Positions 1-10,862 of a DNA stretch of 64,000 nucleotides are shown piece by piece. Both the position numbers and the translations under genes were made by a program. Below the pieces are notes generated by a model. That model was given only the letters and a program-made list of their open reading frames with translations. It was not told the origin of the DNA and did no database searches. The first letter of the stretch is position 1; every line of letters begins with the position of its first letter. The stretch is from Apostichopus japonicus (taxonomy: Eukaryota > Echinodermata > Holothuroidea > Aspidochirotida > Stichopodidae), in assembly GCF_037975245.1 (NCBI RefSeq), contig NC_092566.1, positions 7,482,001-7,546,000 of the forward strand, given 5' to 3'.

Positions 1-2799
1 GGTGTCACTAAGAACCAATTAAGACCAGCTACACATCTCTTGTATGGTGGAAAGTTGTGTTCGGTTTTGATTACTTTAATGTGTCGCTTGGTAAAGGTCC
101 TTCCTGATTGTATACACACCAGACTATATATACACCGACCGAGGTGTGGTGACCTCCGATCCTTTAACTTGGAAGAAATATTCACATTTCCATGACAATG
201 TAAAATTGTTTTATGGCTCAAGCTGAGGTCCTGTTGTAAATTTAATCAGGCCCAGGTCCAATGCTAGTTTCAATGAATTCAATTTCAGACTCAACTCTGA
301 GTTCAAACTAACATCAACTGCACTCCGTATCTTGGAGGTATACCTGCTGTACTAGGAAATATAGCTTAAATCAGCTTCTTTTACTTTGTCATTTTTTGCC
401 ATACATGAACAACTATACTACTTTAAATCATGGAGAAGAAGTGAACAATATTTGGAAATTTCCTATTTGTATGTTACACCTACTGAGAAAAAAAGGGGTT
501 TGACTACAAATCAGTATATAGCATAACATAGACTTAAAAATGGTCTCTAGAATTTATAAATGGTCATTTTCATAGTTCATTATAGTTCCTTTATAAACTC
601 ACAACTCAACTTTAAATAGACTCAAAAATTACACTGGACAGCTTGTTTTGAGCAAATTGCCAACTTTAACAATCTTGTGTACCACTGGATTATAAGTTAT
701 CATTATTACCACTTCATAATAGCAGGGAGTCCACTTTAACTACAACCATCTCTGCCACATTTTAAAATAATTATCATCCAAGAATAGATTCCTGTTGATT
801 GCAGAGTTCCTTTAACTATCATCAAATTGAACACCACCGAATGAAAAAAGTCAACAGATATCATTAAATGCCAAAACGCAATGGCGGGAAGAATGCAGAG
901 TCAGGTCAACGATAGAAATTAACCAGAGGGCTCAAATCTAAGTACTCAGACACCTATCAAACAAAATACCACAAACCAACAGTATGGGGCTGGATTGAAC
1001 TTTGCTCTTATCAAAATCATGCTGTTTACTTTTAAAATAGAGGCACCACTCTTACATACATCATACAGTTTAACACCTACAGTACGCGATGCACAGGGAA
1101 AATCAACACTGTTCAAAGCCAGTTATATCTTCTACTGTACAATATGTTAGACATTTCTGGATTACCATGGTCTTTAAAAACCCCAATGTCAGTTTCATCA
1201 GTCAAGGGAGATTTGAGCTGTGTACTAGGTGTACACATAGCCTTCTATCTTTTCATAAATGATTTTGGTGCCTTAAGTAGTAAATGACATTTGACCTGAG
1301 CAATTCACAAATGCCATAGATGGTTGCCTCCATATTTTGGCCACAAAACAAGAAATAAAAGAAGGGATTACATTTTTTTACAAATGTTTTCCAATTTCTA
1401 CTCTATTCGTTTGTTGTCCATTGGTTTATTTTCTGTCTATCATCAATGTAGATCTTTAATCTGTTTTTTTTTTTCATTTACCTTTGCGAAATGTCCTGCT
1501 TGGGTCCAAACACCATGCTCTCTAAACTTATGCATTTTTCTACATACACAGGATGTTTGCATTTAGATAATCAGTTTCTTTACAGTTTTTATTATTCTTT
1601 CTCTCTCTTTGAAAGGTATGAGTGAACAGACCTCAGCTTTTACTTTAAATAAATGGTATTCGTGCAAGGACAAACCACTTCCGGTTCTCCCGATGAAAAC
1701 CCAATGGGAGAATAGGTTTGGCTGTTCTAGCTACGAGAATTACTGTCATCCCATATCACTAGATAACTTTAAAACTCTTTTTGCCTCTTTTGAGTATATG
1801 GAATAAAAATTACAAAGCAGAGAAAGGTGTGTTCTACATGTATGGCCACTGTAATGTATACATTACACATAACACACCCAACTACCCAAGTTCTGGTTAT
1901 CAATTTTCCATTCTTCCTAGTTTTTTTTGGGAGCTCTTTTTTCTTTGGTAAGTTCATTTCTGCAAATAATTCCAAATTAAACCTTGAAATTCCAACAATA
2001 TTTTAACATGGACGTAAAAGAACGGGATATGCCTGCATTCCTTGTGACAATCATATTCATAAAGAGACTAATTTTCTACAGATAGACAGAACATAAATTT
2101 ATAGAACTTAACATCAAACTTATTTCTGTATTTATGAGCCAAAAGAAGAATCTAGTCCTTTTACTCCTTGTAAAATAATTACCCCCACCAATTGAAATGT
2201 TCCTTTGCAACTACTGCTGAGATATTCAATTCCTACAAAAGCCAAGTTACACTTTAATCATAAATAATATTAGTTATATGAGTATTAGAAAGTGCTTTAA
2301 CAAATTTGGGACAGTAACTATAGAGATATCTGGGACAGTAACCATAGAAACGTATTTTCTATTTGCCATTGTGACAAAAAACCATACATATTGGGTTTCT
2401 GGTTCTCAAACTCAATTTCTGAAATCATCCATTTTGAAATTTTGACTACTTCATTTGGTAAGGACAAATTTGCACCATTTTAAGTTTCAACAAGTACCTT
2501 TTTTCCTTTTTGTTTTAAATGTTTTTTGGGACTTAAACTATTAAAGCAATTTGAACATAAATGTTAACTTGAAAGAGATGTCCCTAAAGCAAGGCATATT
2601 CACACAAAACAAAAACAATTGCAAACTAATCACTGGGTGGAGAAAGCTACCATTCAAAATCTGTTACGGCACTCCCCGATAAAGGACCCTGAACCTGAGG
2701 CTGCCAAACACATCACTACAAATTTAAAACAAATTTGAAGATCTACTCCTAGCCAAAATAAATAATTGCTTAATAGCTGCTTCTTCAAAATGAACTCAC
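1..2799. other. Non-coding, AT-rich; probable intron or flank of the 2.8 kb exon's gene
   Basis: I see no supported exon here on either strand. Short open stretches near 1324-1566 and 1609-1806 lack splice or start support and have no recognisable domain. The stretch 2640-2720 is somewhat richer in GC than its surroundings but shows no usable donor. If the minus-strand exon at 2800-2853 is real, this is the first part of its downstream intron. Confidence 0.5.
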
Positions 2800-2853
2800 C
2801 TCGATAGTAAAGCTCTCCGAGGGTGCCACGCCGATCCGCAGGGAAGAGCTCAT
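2800..2853 (-). CDS. Candidate short coding exon (possible first coding exon) with GTGAGT donor
   Basis: On the minus strand an ATG with A at -3 opens 18 codons, MSSSLRIGVAPSESFTIE, ending GAG followed directly by GTGAGT, a strong 5' splice site (phase 0). The exon is much richer in GC and CpG than the DNA around it. A second reading is possible: if this is an internal exon starting just after CAAAG, the frame YELFPADRRGTLGELYYRG is also open and ends in phase 1, but the acceptor pyrimidine tract would be weak. I do not recognise either peptide. The next exon would lie at lower coordinates and may be outside the window. It could also be a non-coding or alternative first exon. Confidence 0.4.
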
Positions 2854-4080
2854 ACTTTGAACATTAAAAATACCTTATTACTTTGAGAAGTTTTTTTGTA
2901 TACACACACACAGACATATACACACACAGAATGATGTTGTTGTTGTTACTGTTAACCAACACCCACCCATCCATCCATTCGTCCACGCACGAGAGCAGCA
3001 ATGAACACAGACTAACAATATGCAGTACTACCCTCAGCGAAGGTTGATATGTTTTATGCAAATAAATGCCTAGCTAAAGTGAAGCCCCCTGAGATGTGTT
3101 TATATACATTAGAGCGAGCTATGCTAGCACTTGTCATTTCAGTGTACGATGAGAGTACATCCACTGGAGATCCAATGCAGGTATATGTGTTCCTTAATTG
3201 GCACTTTTTTAGATATCCAGGCACAAAAACATGTATTTATATATAATCCATAGAAAGAAAAACCACAAAGAATGACTAATATCCTGTTAGATAGTAGTAT
3301 ATAGTATTTATTCCTGAACGTCAAACTAGTTGCGTTCCAAACAGTAGAAGTGACGAAAGACTTCCAGCTCTCTCTCTATAATAATTACGTTTGTGATTAC
3401 TGCCTGTCGTGAAACTTAAAAGTCACCAATGTTGTCGATTTGGCAGTCGAGTTACAAGCATCTCACTAATTCCACAGCTGCAGAGAGGGAGAGAGTTTAA
3501 TTTAAAGAGTTATTCCTGGAGTTTTTTTCCCCCTATGCTTTTTGAAAGACTGCGACCATGGTTTGTAACATGGCATATTAGTCGGCCGATTTGTGACGAG
3601 TTTATTTGCAGTGCCTTGGCTTTGAGATGAGCAGTTAAGAATGCAGATCTTTGCAGACTGTAACTTGATATTCCGAGGGCAGGCAGTGTGGATCGCCTAA
3701 CGCATCTGATTTCTTACGCCTGGAGCGGCAGAGAGCCTCTCCGAGTAAAAATGTTTCGACGTGAGAGAGAGATAGAGCACGAGTGCAAAAAAAAAAAGAA
3801 AAGAGGTGCGTGATATATCCAGACGTCTGCAGTATGCACTTAATAGACAAGAGTGTAATCAAACAACACACCGCTGTGGAGACTGTTGCCACTTCACAAC
3901 AAGCAATTAACATAAAACATTCATTCCTTAGTATACTACTGTATGCCAGCAACGGTGGGATACATCTGACGACGTAAGTAATCATCAACGACAGCCAGAA
4001 TCTATCCAAAACCCGACGGACAAACAGACACACCGACTGACTAACAGACAGCAAACTACTTTCTGGATTCGGTGAAATTT
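2854..4080. promoter_or_regulatory. CpG-containing upstream region of the 2.8 kb exon
   Basis: This stretch, above all 3330-4060, is less AT-rich and carries more CpG dinucleotides than the neighbouring DNA. It lies just upstream, on the minus strand, of the 2.8 kb exon, as a promoter or 5' untranslated exon would. A consensus-like plus-strand donor, GACGAC followed by GTAAGT, sits at 3974. A weaker minus-strand donor-like GTAAGA is near 3705. No TATA box or initiator stands out. Open stretches here (for example minus 3635-4054) look like chance. Regulatory assignment is inference from position and composition. Confidence 0.25.
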
Positions 4081-4433
4081 ATTAGTGCACTGAGAAAAAA
4101 GTATATACATATATATCTATACACATACATACATATATTTGTCAGTCACGCAGGAATAATCATCATTAACGTCCTTTTCGACTGTTTTCCCTTTGGAGGG
4201 AGATAACTTTTTGCTGGCGTCTACTACTTACACACAGTATGGGTCGTACCAGCATTTTTTATCGACAGATGAAAGTTTGCTTGATGCAATAATGATGAAT
4301 ATTCTTAGACTGGGAAATGAAACACTCTAAACATACCAGTGTATTAACTATGTTAGATATAGTGATGGGATTACCCTACTATCCTACTTCAGTAAATCAG
4401 TTTCTTTAATAAATGGGATATCATCAGTCAATG

Positions 4434-4490
4434 GAAGGGGGATGGGGTAAGGTGGGGGATGGGGATAAGGTGGGTGGATTGGAGAAGGTA
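4434..4490 (+). repeat. G-rich simple repeat (GGGGATGGGGTAAGGT type)
   Basis: A short run of imperfect GGGGATGGGG and TAAGGTGGG units. Several G3-G5 tracts are close enough together to form a G-quadruplex on the plus strand. Confidence 0.6.
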
Positions 4491-5121
4491 CCTTACCTTC
4501 CCATTGAATGGAACATGTCTTAAAATAAATCATATTCACAACCTAACATAGAAAATGAAGAAAAATCGAATCACACAAAAAGTTACAAGTCTTAACTTGT
4601 ATGTTAATCACGTCAAAGAGAAAGCCTTCTGTGGATCTATCCTATTTATTGGATTTAATTAATGCTCAAATTGTTTTTATACAATGCATCTTCCACAGTA
4701 ATATCTTCATAGGCCGGTTTTACGAGCTACGCTTGTTTGTCACTAATTGCGCCCGATTCCGAAATTAATGGGGTGAAGAACGATCACGAGTGTCAAATAT
4801 CTTATTACCGTTCCTACTGGAATACTTCCACAAATGAAATTTATTTTGAAATGGAGGAGGCTGTTTTATTTTTCCATGAGGTAATGTAAGTGATATGTTC
4901 TAATATTCTCCATGTTAATAATGTTTAAATAATCAAAAAATAATCAAATTAAAATATCTATTTCAAAACTACAGTGATCTTTCTAATGTTGCTCCCTATC
5001 AACACATCCCCCACTCACACCCCACTCAATCCTTATAATGTAGCATGAACTTTATCAAAGTTTTGCCAAATTTCAAGAATGTATGGAACTGGCAACAACT
5101 ATATGACATCTTCATCAAAAC

Positions 5122-5166
5122 TGGGAGGGTGGGAGAGAGGGAGAGAGGGAGGGGTGGAGGAAGGGT
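5122..5166 (+). repeat. Purine-rich GGGAGA simple repeat
   Basis: Imperfect GGGAGAGAGGGAGAGA units, nearly all purine on the plus strand. Around it, 4500-6000, I see only AT-rich DNA without supported exons. Confidence 0.6.
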
Positions 5167-6002
5167 AATGAATTTTCAAAAGTTCTCAGTAGCAGTTGTT
5201 TGTATTGTACCTAATGGGTTAGTCTTGTGTTGTTCAAGTCCTTTGCATCTTACTTTGTTATTTGGCTACTTTGAGCCTGCTAGCTAGTTTATGTTCTGCT
5301 AGAAGATTCTAATTTATATAACATCTTGAGATAAATCCCACATGTCCTGTGTCTTCTTTTCTGTCGCACTGTCAAGCCTTAGGCCTACACTATTTGAAGT
5401 TACTGTTAGTCCCTCGATTCACTGATTAAAGGGGCTCAAAAATGCACACGATCAGATAACTCATGATATAAACTAGCATGAACGAACCAACACTTAGGAC
5501 TGGACTTCAAGTTGATGTCTGAGAGACTTGAAGGTTCTCACTAATAACATCCCAGCCCTACTGTATGTGAAGCATGGTACAGGTCTGGTTTGCACAAATA
5601 ACGTGTTACTGTGTAAATATTTAAGCGTTGACTGTTATGCGATCTAAAGGTCATATACTCCTACGCATTATGAGTAAATTCATGCACCGGTGTATAATTA
5701 CACATGTGCACATGGATGTAATAACCATTGTAAAAAAAAAATCCCATGGTAGTGTGAGGAAAATTTAATAATGATACAACATATCACACCCAACCTTATG
5801 AACACAAATCCAAAATGTGAACCAATACAATGTGTACATTAAAGTTAGGCATGCACAGCCGGTATAGTATAGTGGATTAGTCATTGCAAAATTTCTGAGA
5901 ACAATTATGATAGGAAACCGGATTTGAATATCATCATGATGTAGCTTAAAAAATGTTTATGTTCCAACAACCAGATTTTGAGGTTGTTCAGGTGGGTGAC
6001 TA

Positions 6003-6120
6003 ATAATAATGATATTAATAATGTAGATTTATATAACAACGATCCAGGAAAAGAGTAACTGCCCGTGGCACTTAACAAAGTGGAGAGCATCATTACTGAA
6101 ATGCACAAGGTTGCATAGTG
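6003..6120 (-). mobile_element. Possible 3' fragment of an L2/CR1-type LINE
   Basis: Imperfect TAA repeats at the low-coordinate end are followed by ATTTATATAACAACGATCC and AAAGAGTAACTGCCC. That is how the 3' ends of this kind of LINE look when inserted on the minus strand; compare the TAA tail of the element at 61717. The match is short and decayed, so this is tentative. Confidence 0.25.
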
Positions 6121-6160
6121 ACTAAATAGACAAATCTGCAGGTAACAAGATAAATAGGTA

Positions 6161-7042
6161 GTACAGTGTACATATTGGGGTTCTATTCACCAAACCTACA
6201 CATCTCTACTTCAGTGTATAAATATTGGTGTTCTATTCACCAAACCTACACATCTCTCCTACAGTGTACATATTGGGGTTCTATTCAACAAACCTACGCA
6301 TCCCTCCTACAGTGTACATATTGGTGTTATATGCACTGAACCTAAATATCTCTCCTACAGTGTACATATTGGTGTTCTATTCACCAAACCTACACATATT
6401 CTCTCATTCAGTTTACATATTGATGTTCTATTCACCAAAACTACACATCTCTCCCACAGTGTACATATTGGTGTTCTATTCACCAAACCTACACATCTCT
6501 ACTACAGTGTATAAATATTGGTGTTCTATTCACCAAACTTACACTTCTCTCATTAAGTGTACATATATGGTGTTCTATTCACCAAACCTACATATCTCTC
6601 CTACAGTGTACATATTGGGGTTCTATTCACCAAACCTACACATCTCTGCTACAGTGTACATCTTGGTGTTATATGCACTGAACCTAAATATCTCTCCTAC
6701 AGTGTACATATTGGTGTTCTATTCACCAAACCTACACATATTCTCTCATTCAGTTTACATATTGATGTTCTATTCACCAAAACTACACATCTCTCCCACA
6801 GTGTACATATTGGTGTTCTATTCACCAAACCTACACATCTCTCCTACAGCATTCATATTGGTAACCTACACATCTCTCCTACAGTGTACATATCAGTGTT
6901 CTATTCACAAAACCTACACATCTCTCCTACAGTGTACATATTGCTATTCTATTCACCAAACCTACACATCTCTCCTACAGTGTACATATTGCTATTCTAT
7001 TCACCAAACCTACATATCTCTCCTACAGTGTACATATTACTC
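6161..7042 (+). repeat. 48-bp minisatellite, about 18 units, with higher-order duplication
   Basis: The unit is built on CAGTGTACATATTGGTGTTC plus TATTCACCAAACCTACACAT plus CTCTCCTA, 48 bp, with a few units of other length (51-bp types carrying TATTCTCTCATTCAG). A block of variant units near 6311-6500 (marked by ATATGCACTGAACC) recurs 342 bp later near 6652-6840, so several units were duplicated together. Because 48 is a multiple of three and the unit lacks stops in more than one frame, long open stretches run through it (plus 6225-7064 and 6557-7186), with a 16-residue period such as VYILVFYSPNLHISPT. There is no start context, splice site or codon constancy to support translation, so I treat these as by-products of the array. 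Confidence 0.9.
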
Positions 7043-8740
7043 TTCCTTTGTTATTTTGTTATGAATACTATATATATTGGACAACCAAAGTTTTTATTTG
7101 GGCAAACAGTCCTGAGTAATTACAACCCTGTTGTCTCGGAGGGAGAACCACAAAAAATCCATAAAAATTTGCCCTGGGCTGAATGATTTCTTCTCCAAAC
7201 AGGATACACATGTAATAATAATAATCATAATAATAATAATAATGTATGGATATCATTACTGAAACGTCTCAGGGAATTAAATTGATTGTTCAAATTTTGT
7301 GGTGCAGCTGGAAAGCTCAATCTGAATCATATGGTCCTGTGTCCATAAACTGCTATAACATTTCTCACTTGTATATTTTGCAATTGGACCTCTTTGCATA
7401 TATATATAATTTCACTATGCGATACTGGAAACAAATTTATTTTGTAATAATTAAGTCGACCAAGAAACGTAAAATGTACCCCGTCGTTTTCGATAAGAAT
7501 GCAGCTAAGGCGCTGTGCCAATCACATGACTCATGAGAAACAGGGCTTAAATCAGATAAAGATTCTCTTGAGTGATAGGATAAGGAACGTAGTCGCAACA
7601 TGACTGATTGTTGGGGCATACGGTAACCTAACGAGATAACAGATGGTTTTCACACAGTAGAATGAGCTGAGTGCAGTGATTGTGTGGACATGAGACCTAA
7701 CTTAAAAATAAATCAACTATTCCATTGGGGTACGTAGTAATGTCTTTTACTCACTGTTACTAAACATTACCATAGATCTAGCAAATATAAACTTGTACTA
7801 GCCTTCCTTCGAACTAGACATATTCCTACTATCTTTATCCTAGTAATTTAATATAGAGGGGAAAATGGAAGTACTGCAAAGTACTCTCTACTCCCAATCT
7901 GAATCACAAAACCAATCATAAGGCAGTTTCAGGTTATGCAGATTCACTGTGTTACTATGGTTACCTGTGTGCTGCTCTCTTGAACCACAAAATCTTCAGC
8001 ATCAACATTTACCTCACATAATGATACACTGGGTCACATAATGTCTGATAAGCTGTCTTTTTTTCTCCTTTAAAAAAAAACGCCCACAACTGAATTGAAG
8101 GTAATTGCATATTTTGAAACTGGAAAAACAACCCATTCCCCAGAGAGGGAAGAAAAATTGCCAAAAAACATGTATGTACATGAGAACTTCACTCATGGAA
8201 ACTGAATTCACTAGTTAGTATAATAAGACACCACATGGGCAACATTTCAAAGACAAAATTGGCTGTTTGTTTGTTTCACTTTTCTTTTCTTCCGGTATCA
8301 ACTCAGGAAAAAACATCGCCAGAAGTATTGTCAGACACAGAAATGCGCTGCTTGGTTTAAACAGATGACAGAGGCAAGGTTGTTTCTACAATTTCCAAGT
8401 AAAGTTGGAATGTTTAGAGGCAAAAAATCATTCATGCAAAGCTTACAGATCAAATCTTATTAAAAATAAATCACAATTTATCTGACTTAACAGAGGAGGT
8501 CAAAGTCAAACTGACATTTCAACAACCTTCCTGCACAGTTAGTTGCACACAATATGTTACTTTCATTACCTTCATTTTAACAGACAAAATATTTCACATT
8601 TTCTTCAAAGGGTAAGGAAAGAAGTACACAAACATCAGTCACAAAATGTGGGCGGATGGATAAACATGAGGAGAGACTAAGGATCATTGGCAGAAAGATA
8701 TGATCAGGATGGAAACAGGAAATGGAAATACCTGACTCTT
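7043..8740. other. AT-rich non-coding stretch, (TAA)n at 7213-7243
   Basis: It holds an imperfect TAA/TCA microsatellite at 7213-7243. No exon is supported. The part 7420-7640 is more sequence-complex, with AATAATTAAGTCGAC, a TGACTCATGAG AP-1-like site and several GATA cores (AGATAAAG, GATAGGATAAGG). That would suit a regulatory element, but nothing here proves it. Confidence 0.4.
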
Positions 8741-8820
8741 AATATATATCTATATATCTATATATATCTATATATGTCTATATATATCTATATATATATC
8801 TATATATATATATCTATTTA
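8741..8820. repeat. TATATC/TATA microsatellite
   Basis: About 80 bases of TATATATC-type units with single-base variation. Confidence 0.9.
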
Positions 8821-10314
8821 TGTGTGTGCCTTCATATGATAGTATTAAAACAAAAATTCTCTAGCTTACTTTTAAAACATTTATTCGTTTTTGCTGTTTA
8901 AAATTCTATATAAGTGTAATGAGGCGAACTATTGACTCATTTGAATTCCTGGGCAGCATACAATGAACACAGGTCTCTCGCTAGCAAACTTTCCCTTTGG
9001 GCAACTGCTCGGATTAATTCCAAGAGGCAGGTGGTGATGGATAATAATCGTAGCTACATCAATGACTTGAGTAATTAGTCTCTTAGTACAAAGTATAGAC
9101 TCATTTAATGAAATTTTCATACCAAAATAACCATTATATCAAGAAATTAGACAGACAGACAGACAGGCCAATCAGGGATTGCCATATTCATATTTAACCT
9201 CACCTACCAGGTCGGTGTGCAAATCCCCTTTTCAAAACTCGCACAAAAATTCACAAATAGTTACCAGTACAACTTAAACTTTTAATCTAAATGTGCCTCA
9301 GAATGTACCACTTGTCTTCTAAAATGTCATTATCTTTTCTTTTTTTTTGACTAAGGGAGGATGCTCCCAGATCCCCTTATATAGGAGAGCGCTTCAACAA
9401 TCCCAGTGCCACACCTAATCTCCTTCATATGTAGAAATCTTGGATTCACTCACGCCGATACTGTACACATTGTATAACATGTGACTCTATACTGCAGGAT
9501 TGCAGAGTGTTAGCATATATATATATATATAACTGATATCACATCCATGAAGGAGTGAAAAACATGAAGCTTTCATGTTTGTCTGTACTAACCATCCAGT
9601 CTTCTGGCCAAGCCTCTTCTTTGTAAACTGGGGCAGCCATTTCTGACTAGGTCCAGAAACCATGCGCAGGTTCGGCGGGGAGGTTTTATCCAAATAACGA
9701 ATCCAAAAACGTGTACACGGTTTTACAAATGAAACATTCGACGATCCGTAGCTACAGTACATACATGTAGAAATAGTGTGTGTATCCTTCCCTTTATTCA
9801 TCTACTTTATCAAAGTCACAAAATATGATAAGCACCCACGCCTGGTGGTGTCTATCAGCATTCCTGATCACGTCAGTTCAGTGGAAATACTGTCTTACCG
9901 TGAGCAAAGTACAGAAGCTTTAACGAGTTGAGCAAACAAGGCACCCTGACATGTGCATACACCATCACTGACTGTAACAATACAAATCTAAACAAGAAAG
10001 GGCCTTCAGCAACAGGCCACAATCCAAAGCAAAAACATTTTACCTGCAAAGAATGTTTTTAAGTTCGTGAACCCTATCTTAAAGAGACTGATTCCCAGAT
10101 GAGCTGACTAGAAAAGTTTAATTACCAAAATTCAACTCTTCTTTTTATCCCCCCCCCCCCCCTTTTTTTTTTGTTGGATTCTTTGCATTACTATGAGAAA
10201 GAGAATTATGATCAGATTCTGATCAGATCACGGTTTGAATTGTCCACCATTAGCAGCAAAAGGAAGATATAAAGGTTAAAAGACAACATTCAATAGAAGA
10301 GGAACCCTCCTCAC
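8821..10314. other. Non-coding stretch with small simple repeats
   Basis: It contains a (GACA)n run at 9149-9167, an (AT)n run at about 9515-9531 and a C/T homopolymer patch at 10149-10171. At 9000-9085 there are homeodomain-like cores (GGATTAATTCC, GTAATTAGTC). Apart from the doubtful small reading frame listed separately, no exon is supported. Confidence 0.4.
9539..9640 (-). CDS. Doubtful small open frame or first exon (MAAPVYKEEAWPEDWM)
   Basis: On the minus strand an ATG in good context (AGAAATGG) opens 33 codons. After 16 codons, MAAPVYKEEAWPEDWM, comes GTTAGT, a possible but weak donor at 9592; without splicing the frame stops at 9539. The surrounding 100 bases are less AT-rich than the flanks. 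An overlapping longer frame without its own strong start also covers this place. I recognise no family, and chance is a serious alternative. Confidence 0.15.
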   Translation of the reverse strand: MAAPVYKEEAWPEDWMVSTDKHESFMFFTPSWM

Positions 10315-10381
10315 CTGAGGGTATAACTGTCTGGAATGAATAAACGCACCTTGCCTTGTAAAGACACCTTCCTTTTACAGC
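10315..10381 (-). CDS. Candidate internal exon, 67 bp, good splice signals
   Basis: On the minus strand TTTATTCTCAG, a fair acceptor, is followed by 67 bases ending CCCTCAG and then GTGAGG, a good donor. Two of three frames are open. Phase 0 entry gives AVKGRCLYKARCVYSFQTV and on, whose KARCVYSFQ stretch faintly recalls the start of an SH3 domain. Phase 1 entry gives CKRKVSLQGKVRLFIPDSYT. A 67-base window is open in some frame often by chance, so support rests on the splice sites. Product unknown. Confidence 0.28.
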
Positions 10382-10700
10382 CTGAGAATAAAGCTGCTGG
10401 CAAAGATTGAGTGAACCAGGAGTTAAGAATATTCAAGAACATTCATTACATACTGTGTGAAATTGCCATCTTTGTCATCTTTGAATGATGGTTCCACACT
10501 CACATGAAAACCATTGCTAGGAACATTATATTGAGAACCATTACTATGCCAACCCCCCCCCCCCTAAGATGACAAAAGTTTAACCTGTTTATTGTTTTAA
10601 ACCTTTGTCAAGCCATTATTACAATGACCCTACATCCCTTTTCAGGCCACATCCCTACACCTAGTTTACCCCCATATGGCTATTAAACGTCACATAAATT

Positions 10701-10862
10701 TTGACCTCCAAAAAAAAGTATAGGGTTCTTGTCCTCACTTAGGTGGATCCACATACCAAGAATCAATTTCACAAACACACGCCCCCCTCCCCCTCCCCCA
10801 ACACACAGACACAAGCGCCATCACCATCGCATAGACTTCCTTTTGAATGCAGCAAGGAATCA
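10701..10862 (+). repeat. Dispersed repeat with internal CA/CCCT-rich tract, copy 1
   Basis: It shares several blocks with the copy at 12800-13082: TATAGGGTTCTTGT, GGATCCACATACCAAG, a CACACA/CAGACACA-rich centre, GCCATCACCATCGCATAGA and AAGGAATCAA at the end. The fixed block order with a variable CA-rich centre marks one repeat family. A poly-C patch lies just upstream at 10553-10564. Confidence 0.75.

Noticed and set aside
3635-4054. 139-codon minus-strand open stretch
   Set aside because: Cysteine-, serine- and leucine-rich low-information peptide with no family resemblance, lying in the region upstream of the 2.8 kb exon.
6225-7186. Two long overlapping plus-strand frames (279 and 209 codons)
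   Set aside because: Both are read-through of the 48-bp minisatellite in different phases; no start, splice or codon-level evidence.
9190-9260. Minus-strand exon ending GGTAG/GTGAGG (KRGFAHRPG)
   Set aside because: No acceptor with a pyrimidine tract, and stop codons close upstream in the frame.
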